The notes under the pieces are model-generated. The model was not told the DNA's origin, searched no databases, and saw only the letters and a program-made list of their open reading frames with translations. The position numbers and the translations under genes were made by a program. Below, piece by piece: positions 59,579-64,000 of a stretch of 64,000 bases of DNA. The DNA lies in NCBI RefSeq assembly GCF_004116955.1, contig NZ_CP026362.1, positions 310,001 to 374,000 of the forward strand, read 5' to 3'. Origin of the DNA: Bacillus vallismortis. GTDB taxonomy: Bacteria > Bacillota > Bacilli > Bacillales > Bacillaceae. Every line of letters begins with the position of its first letter. Positions within the stretch are counted from its first letter, which is position 1.

Positions 59579-60978
59579 ATCATTTGATAGATAAGATCGG
59601 AGTTTCAGGCATTACACCTGAATTGATTGCAGACATCATCGAAGCGCATAAAAGCGATCATGATAGAATGAAAAACTTATATGACCGATACAAGGCAGAG
59701 GTTCAGGGCGTGCCGATCTTAACCAGAGAAGCCATTGAATATGAGGATTTCGAGACCGGCCATGTTAAGCGGATAGATCATAAGGTCAATAACAAGCTTA
59801 ATAACTCATTTGATTCAGACATTGTTGATACGAAGGTGGGCTATCTCTTCGGGCATCCGATCACTTATGAGTTTGACGATAAGCGAGAGACTGGCACTAC
59901 TTCGACCGGAAAGCAGATGATTGATGACTTCAACACTCTGAATAATATTGCTGACGAAGATAGTGAATGGGGAAAGATGGCTACCATTTGCGGTTATGGA
60001 GCTCGGCTGGCTTACATTGACCGATCCGGTAACGAACGAGTCAAAAATATTGAACCATGGGAAGCTGTTTTCCTCAGCGATGGGAATATTCATGAACCAG
60101 AATATGCGTTGCGTTATTACGAGACATATAACGGGCAGCAAAAAGCGGAATTTTATGATAGCAAAATGATTTATTATTTCAGTACGAAGGATAGTTCAGC
60201 TTTTACTTTAGACCACGAACAGCCCCATATGTTTGATGGCTGCCCTTTATTCGGGCTGGCAAACAATAAAGAGCTCAAAGGCGATGCCGAGAAGGTATTG
60301 TCTCTTATTGATGCCTACGACCGTACATTGTCAGACGCCTCAAATGAAATTGAGCAGTACAGACTGGCGTACTTGATCCTAAAAGGGCTGGGAGCCGATG
60401 AGGACACACTCCAGCAACTTAAAAAGACTGGAATTCTTGAGCTTTACGATGAAAAAGACGATGTGAGCTATCTGACAAAGGATATAAACGACGCGATTAT
60501 CGAAAACCATTTGAACCGTCTGGAAGAAAACATTCTCCGTTTTGCAAAGTCGGTCAATTTCTCTGATGAATCATTTGGCGGGAATGTTACTGGCGTTGCA
60601 ATGAAATTTAAATTGATGGCGCTTGAGAATAAATGCATCACGATGGAACGGAAAATGACTGCTGCCCTCCGTTATCAATACAAGTTGATCTTTTCGGCTT
60701 GGGCAACTAAAAATAAAGCCAAAGCAGAAGATTATTTGAAAGTATGGTTCGGATTCAAGCGTAACCTTCCAGCCAACGTTCTTGAAGAGGCACAGACAAC
60801 ATCGCAGCTTAAAGGATTAATCAGCGAAGAAACACGCCTTTCTCTCTTGTCCTTTGTCGATGATGTTCAGTATGAGCTTCATAAGATGAAAGAGGAGGAA
60901 GAGGAGTACAGGAACAGCATGCCACCGTTGACTGATATCGAAACAGATACGGGCGGTGATGAAGATGAACCAGAATGA
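59575..60978 (+). CDS. Portal protein (SPP1 gp6 family)
   Basis: A 467-residue portal. VDTKVGYLFGHPITYEF near 82, SDASNEIEQYRLAYLILKG near 263 and FGGNVTGVAMKFKLMALENK near 338 are SPP1 gp6-type motifs. An acidic tail ends the chain. It forms the dodecameric ring at the capsid vertex. The start is GTG at 59575, within the terminase stop (GTGA), after AAGGGGGG. The reading frame upstream belongs to the terminase region and is not used. Confidence 0.92.
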   Translation: MNHLIDKIGVSGITPELIADIIEAHKSDHDRMKNLYDRYKAEVQGVPILTREAIEYEDFETGHVKRIDHKVNNKLNNSFDSDIVDTKVGYLFGHPITYEFDDKRETGTTSTGKQMIDDFNTLNNIADEDSEWGKMATICGYGARLAYIDRSGNERVKNIEPWEAVFLSDGNIHEPEYALRYYETYNGQQKAEFYDSKMIYYFSTKDSSAFTLDHEQPHMFDGCPLFGLANNKELKGDAEKVLSLIDAYDRTLSDASNEIEQYRLAYLILKGLGADEDTLQQLKKTGILELYDEKDDVSYLTKDINDAIIENHLNRLEENILRFAKSVNFSDESFGGNVTGVAMKFKLMALENKCITMERKMTAALRYQYKLIFSAWATKNKAKAEDYLKVWFGFKRNLPANVLEEAQTTSQLKGLISEETRLSLLSFVDDVQYELHKMKEEEEEYRNSMPPLTDIETDTGGDEDEPE

Positions 60979-61903
60979 TATTGATAAGTACCTGGATGAC
61001 ATGATCACTGAGGACGCGAAAAAGATTGATGTCATTTTTGCTCAACGGCTGAAAGAGATCAATCAACAAATCGCGGCTCTTTATGCGAAATACAGCAGAA
61101 ACGGTCAACTATCCATGGCTGATATGAATAAATACAACAGGTTCAAAAAAGAAATGGAGCGCATGACTGAGGAATCCAGTAAGGCATTCAAAACCATCCT
61201 CACGATCGTTGAGGTACTGGCTGCTAAACAGTTCCTTGAGAGTTACATGCGCTCTGCCTATTTGTACGAGATGGAAGCTGCGGTTGACTTAGGCTTCAGC
61301 ATTCCTACTGTCGAAGTAATCAAGCAGGCCATATTAAACCCAATAGCTGAACTGACTCTCTCAGCCTTATATAAGCGCCACAGGGATGACTATGTTCGGC
61401 AACTACAGATTTCAATTGCTCAAGGGATTCAAGCTGGTGAAGATTACTCCAAGATTGCCCGACGTATTGAGCAAACGACCGAATTTGCCCGCAGAAAGGC
61501 TCGTGACGTGGCAAGAACAGAGACTCATAGGGTACAAGTCTCGGCGAGGATGAAAAGCGCTGAGCAGGCTTCTAAAAAGAGCAAACTCGAAAAGATGTGG
61601 AATGCAACACTTGATCTGAAGACTCGTTCTGGTCACAGGAAGCTTGATGGCAAGACTGTTGAACGAAACGGGCTATTCAAATCAATATATGGCGGTGTCG
61701 GACCGGCTCCGGGGCACATGAATAATGCCAAGGATGATATTAACTGCCGATGTACGATTGCTTTCAAAGTAAACGGCGTACTGCCGGATACAAGAAGGGC
61801 TCGTAAGCGCGGCAATGGCGCTGGCGAGACTATCCCATACCAAACCTATGAAGAGTGGTACAAATCAATTGAGAAAAAAGGAGAGACAAAAAGTGAAAGA
61901 TAA
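60965..61903 (+). CDS. Head morphogenesis protein (SPP1 gp7 / Mu F-like)
   Basis: A 312-residue minor head protein. The N-terminal half is helical. The C-terminal part has RTETHRVQVSARMKSAEQAS, KMWNATLDLKTRSGHRKLDG and DDINCRCTI, the Mu F motif. It binds the portal and helps guide DNA. The ATG at 60965 has GGCGGTGAT upstream; two earlier codons are within that site. It overlaps the portal end. Confidence 0.9.
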   Translation: MNQNDIDKYLDDMITEDAKKIDVIFAQRLKEINQQIAALYAKYSRNGQLSMADMNKYNRFKKEMERMTEESSKAFKTILTIVEVLAAKQFLESYMRSAYLYEMEAAVDLGFSIPTVEVIKQAILNPIAELTLSALYKRHRDDYVRQLQISIAQGIQAGEDYSKIARRIEQTTEFARRKARDVARTETHRVQVSARMKSAEQASKKSKLEKMWNATLDLKTRSGHRKLDGKTVERNGLFKSIYGGVGPAPGHMNNAKDDINCRCTIAFKVNGVLPDTRRARKRGNGAGETIPYQTYEEWYKSIEKKGETKSER

Positions 61904-62045
61904 TTTTTATTTGAGTGATGATGAAAACGAACGAATCAAGCGATTAATAGAAATGCAGGCCGTCGCTGCCCAGTTTGAAGATAACAAAGGATATGACGAA
62001 ATTTATTGTGAACTGAAACGATCACTTTTTGTATGTGAAAAATAA
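61893..62045 (+). CDS. Small phage protein between head genes, 50 residues
   Basis: A charged helical protein beginning MKDNFYLSDDENERIKRLIE. GTG start at 61893, 8 bases after GGAGAG, overlapping the previous gene. Unknown function. Confidence 0.6.
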   Translation: MKDNFYLSDDENERIKRLIEMQAVAAQFEDNKGYDEIYCELKRSLFVCEK

Positions 62046-62156
62046 CAGTCACCGAGCAGCGTTTTTTATTTTGTCCTGAGCATGACGTTAAAAGGCTTAT
62101 TTTTCATGCACTCATAACAGGCGCGCACTGTAGAGGGCAAAGGAGGAAGAAGTGTA

Positions 62157-62738
62157 ATGCCAACATTAGAAGAAGTGAAAAAATTTCTCGAAGAAAATAA
62201 AGAGAACGAAGAAGTAAAAGCATTTGTAGGAGAACTTTCGGCCGTATCAGCAGATAAGGTGGAAGGGTTCCTCGAAACAGACGAAGGGAAACGACTTATT
62301 CAGCCTCGGTTGGATTCCCATTTTACGAAAAGCCTTGATACATGGAAGGCGAACAACCTCGATGCTCTGGTTGATGCAAAGGTAAAAGAGCTTTATCCGG
62401 AAGAAACAGAGGAACAAAAGCGCATCAGGAAGCTGGAAAAAGAGCTTGAGGATCAAAAGACAGCAGCACAACGTGAAAAGCTTTTAAATAAAGCTGTCTC
62501 TTATGCTTCTGAAAAGCAACTGCCGGCAGATGTAGTGGAATTCTTTATCGGTGAGGATGAAGAATCAACGATGAAGAACCTCGGGGCGTTCGAAGAGAAG
62601 TACAACGCTGCACTTCAAAATGCGATTGAATCCAAGTTTCAAGAGAATGGCCGTGATGTTCAGTCCGGCAGCAATGAACCGACAAATCAAAGTTTAGATA
62701 TTAGCTCGCTTGCAGCTGAAGCAAGTATTAGAAAATAA
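62157..62738 (+). CDS. Scaffold protein (DUF4355 type)
   Basis: A 193-residue acidic, coiled-coil-rich protein directly before the capsid gene. The coiled coil is at about 80-115, and the C-terminus SSLAAEASIRK is a typical capsid-binding tail. It should guide assembly of the procapsid and then leave. The ATG follows AAAGGAGG. Confidence 0.85.
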   Translation: MPTLEEVKKFLEENKENEEVKAFVGELSAVSADKVEGFLETDEGKRLIQPRLDSHFTKSLDTWKANNLDALVDAKVKELYPEETEEQKRIRKLEKELEDQKTAAQREKLLNKAVSYASEKQLPADVVEFFIGEDEESTMKNLGAFEEKYNAALQNAIESKFQENGRDVQSGSNEPTNQSLDISSLAAEASIRK

Positions 62739-62752
62739 GGAGGGCTATCTTT

Positions 62753-63670
62753 ATGCCAACATTTGATCCAAACAATGCGTTGATGCAAGACGCAGTAAAC
62801 GGGAAGGTCCCAACTGAACAAGGTACTCTAGTTTTAAAAGAGTTTATGACTCAATCTGCTGTTACAAAACTCGCAAAATATGAAGAAATGACTAAGCCGG
62901 AGAAAGAATTCACGTACTTGGCTTCTGGGCCAGGGGCTTACTGGGTTGGAGAAGGCGAGAGAATCAAAACTTCTAAGGCACAATGGTTAACAGCAAAAAT
63001 GATTTCGAAGAAATTGGGTGTTATCATCCCTGTTTCTAAAGAATTTTTACGTTACACCATCGCTGATTTCTTCACACAAATGCGTCCGGCTATTGCTGAA
63101 GCCTTTGCGATTAAATTCGATCAGGCTGCGTTATTCGGTGTCGATTCACCATTTGGTCAAGGTGTTTCTGTATTTGAAAAAATCAAGGAATCTGGTAACA
63201 CTATTGCATTAAACTCACTTGGCAACCTATATGACGAGCTTAATGGGGTAATGGCGTTAGTCGAAGATGCTGATAAGGATGTGAACGGCTTTACAACAAC
63301 ACGCCGATTCCGTCAAAAACTTCGCGGTACTAAGGATGGTAACGGGCTTCCGATCTTCAACGATGCAACTGGCGGCGCAACTCAACAGGCTCTTGGTCTT
63401 CCGATCGGCTATGTTGATTCTAAGTCATGGGATTACGAAAAAGCAGCATTACTTGCGGCTGACTGGAATTACACACGTTACGGTATCCCTCAAGGTATGG
63501 AATACAAAATCTCTGAGGATGCAACATTGACAACAATTGTTGATGCTGATGGCAACCCAATCAACTTGTATGAGCGTGACATGGTTGCTCTTCGTGTGAC
63601 TCAGCAAGTCGGTTTCATGACATTGACTGATGATGCGTTTGCAGCTATTACTCCAGCAACGGGGGCGTAA
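62753..63670 (+). CDS. Major capsid protein (HK97 fold)
   Basis: A 305-residue HK97-type capsid. FTYLASGPGAYWVGEGERIKTSK (about 54-76) and KLGVIIPVSKEFLRYTIADFF (about 88-108) are family motifs. The N-terminal arm before it is short, so a separate scaffold, encoded upstream, is used instead of a delta domain. Start ATG after AAGGAGGG. Confidence 0.93.
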   Translation: MPTFDPNNALMQDAVNGKVPTEQGTLVLKEFMTQSAVTKLAKYEEMTKPEKEFTYLASGPGAYWVGEGERIKTSKAQWLTAKMISKKLGVIIPVSKEFLRYTIADFFTQMRPAIAEAFAIKFDQAALFGVDSPFGQGVSVFEKIKESGNTIALNSLGNLYDELNGVMALVEDADKDVNGFTTTRRFRQKLRGTKDGNGLPIFNDATGGATQQALGLPIGYVDSKSWDYEKAALLAADWNYTRYGIPQGMEYKISEDATLTTIVDADGNPINLYERDMVALRVTQQVGFMTLTDDAFAAITPATGA

Positions 63671-63674
63671 GCTT

Positions 63675-64000
63675 ATGGGATACACATCTAAAAACTATAA
63701 GACTAATAACGGCGACAAATTGGTGATCGGCGGCGAATTAGAGATCAAATCAGGCGCAAAAGTGACCGGCTTGCCCGGCTCAACGCCTGCTTCTAAAAGC
63801 ATCACTTCTGAAATGATTGGCGACGGAGAAGTGAAAAACATCAATATTGGTGACGGCTCTGTACAAAGTCGAAACATCGGAACTGGCAGTGTACAAAATG
63901 TCAATATCGGTGCGAAGGCTGTTACGTTAGCCAAGCTTGGTGATGATGTAACTGCCAAACTCACTGATATTGAAAACCGCCTGAAAGCACTGGAAGGAGG
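63675..64000 (+). CDS. Probable head fibre or decoration protein, cut by window end
   Basis: At least 108 residues, open at the window end. It begins MGYTSKNYKTNNGDKLVIGG and contains four repeats of about ten residues built on N-I-G or L-G (around residues 50-92; NINIGDGSVQ, RNIGTGSVQ, NVNIGAKAV, AKLGDD), then a coiled coil. That layout suggests a trimeric fibre. Position right after the capsid gene and the repeats recall head fibres of Bacillus phages. The last bases, GGAGG, may be the ribosome binding site of the next gene. Confidence 0.62.
   Translation, partial: MGYTSKNYKTNNGDKLVIGGELEIKSGAKVTGLPGSTPASKSITSEMIGDGEVKNINIGDGSVQSRNIGTGSVQNVNIGAKAVTLAKLGDDVTAKLTDIENRLKALEG

Larger units (their letters stand above)
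39434..64000. mobile_element. Prophage, left part (skin-like early genes, SPP1-like head genes)
   Basis: Integrase, ImmA-type peptidase, repressor, Cro-like, excisionase-like and antirepressor genes are followed by recombination and replication genes and then packaging and head genes in the standard tailed-phage order. Early proteins resemble YqaH, YqaI, YqaJ, YqaK, YqaL and YqaM of the skin element. Terminase resembles YqaS and YqaT, the portal the SPP1 gp6 type. The element reaches the window end with the capsid just made, so tail, lysis and attR are outside. All genes I can see from terminase to capsid look intact. Confidence 0.95.

Noticed and set aside
62046-62156. Terminator and new promoter before the scaffold gene
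   Set aside because: There is a T run after CAGCG but no matching arm, and no hexamer pair with acceptable spacing, so I do not annotate either.
1-64000. CRISPR arrays, rRNA genes, insertion sequences
   Set aside because: I saw no regularly spaced repeats of 25-40 bases, no rRNA-like stretches and no transposase reading frames.

Overview
The window is a chromosomal segment of a Bacillus subtilis-group bacterium, running in the opposite orientation to the usual strain 168 map, followed by the left half of a tailed-phage prophage. Gene content and order match the kapD to yulF neighbourhood of B. subtilis closely (recognised from memory of protein sequences). Small differences, such as a TlpA C-terminus a few residues longer and a nitronate monooxygenase-like gene between yugU and tgl, suggest a relative of 168 rather than 168 itself.

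Layout, host part (1-39433): a truncated MFS transporter (yuxJ); the sporulation-kinase genes kapD, kapB and kinB; patB (C-S lyase); yugE and yugF; the alanine operon alaR-alaT; the general stress S1 protein yugI; yuzA; tandem paralogous iron-type alcohol dehydrogenases yugJ and yugK; pgi; yugM and yugN; the mstX-yugO operon (Mistic and the K+ channel); a small membrane gene with the metalloprotease yugP; yugS; the alpha-glucosidase yugT; yugU; the nitronate monooxygenase-like gene; tgl (spore coat transglutaminase); four tandem chemoreceptors (mcpB, tlpA, mcpA, tlpB), each with a sigma-D-like promoter; the rhamnose operon rhaEW-rhaR-rhaB-rhaM-rhaA behind a sigma-A promoter with a consensus cre box; yulF; yubA; uppP; and a tRNA-Ala(GGC) gene.

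Layout, prophage part (about 39434-64000, right end outside the window): a tyrosine integrase next to the tRNA gene; a leftward lysogeny block (ImmA-type metalloprotease, a DUF4064-like membrane protein, a lipoprotein, an Xre repressor); a divergent control region with a near-consensus promoter holding a palindrome in its spacer; Cro-like, excisionase-like and antirepressor genes; a rightward early module resembling the skin element (YqaH, YqaI, YqaJ exonuclease, RecT, DnaD-like YqaL, DnaC-like YqaM) interrupted by an HNH/AP2 homing endonuclease; a long run of very small accessory genes, many overlapping by ATGA or GTGA and including a Dam-type methylase and two MazG/dUTPase-like proteins; a late-regulator-like gene; then packaging and head genes (terminase small and large, SPP1-type portal, Mu F-like head protein, scaffold, HK97-type capsid, a probable head fibre gene cut by the window end). 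Tail and lysis genes and attR lie outside.

The observations I rate highest are: an array of three 17-bp palindromes spaced 42-43 bp apart in the lysogeny region (42389-42490); a strong Shine-Dalgarno separated from the TTG start of yugS by a terminator-like hairpin, whose six-base loop recurs in a hairpin ahead of uppP; a possible hydrophobic N-terminal extension of Mistic; nested inverted repeats in the yuzA leader; and a translation-start cassette of about 20 bp repeated four times in the prophage accessory region. I found no CRISPR array, rRNA or insertion sequence, and nothing that clearly amounts to a wholly new system.
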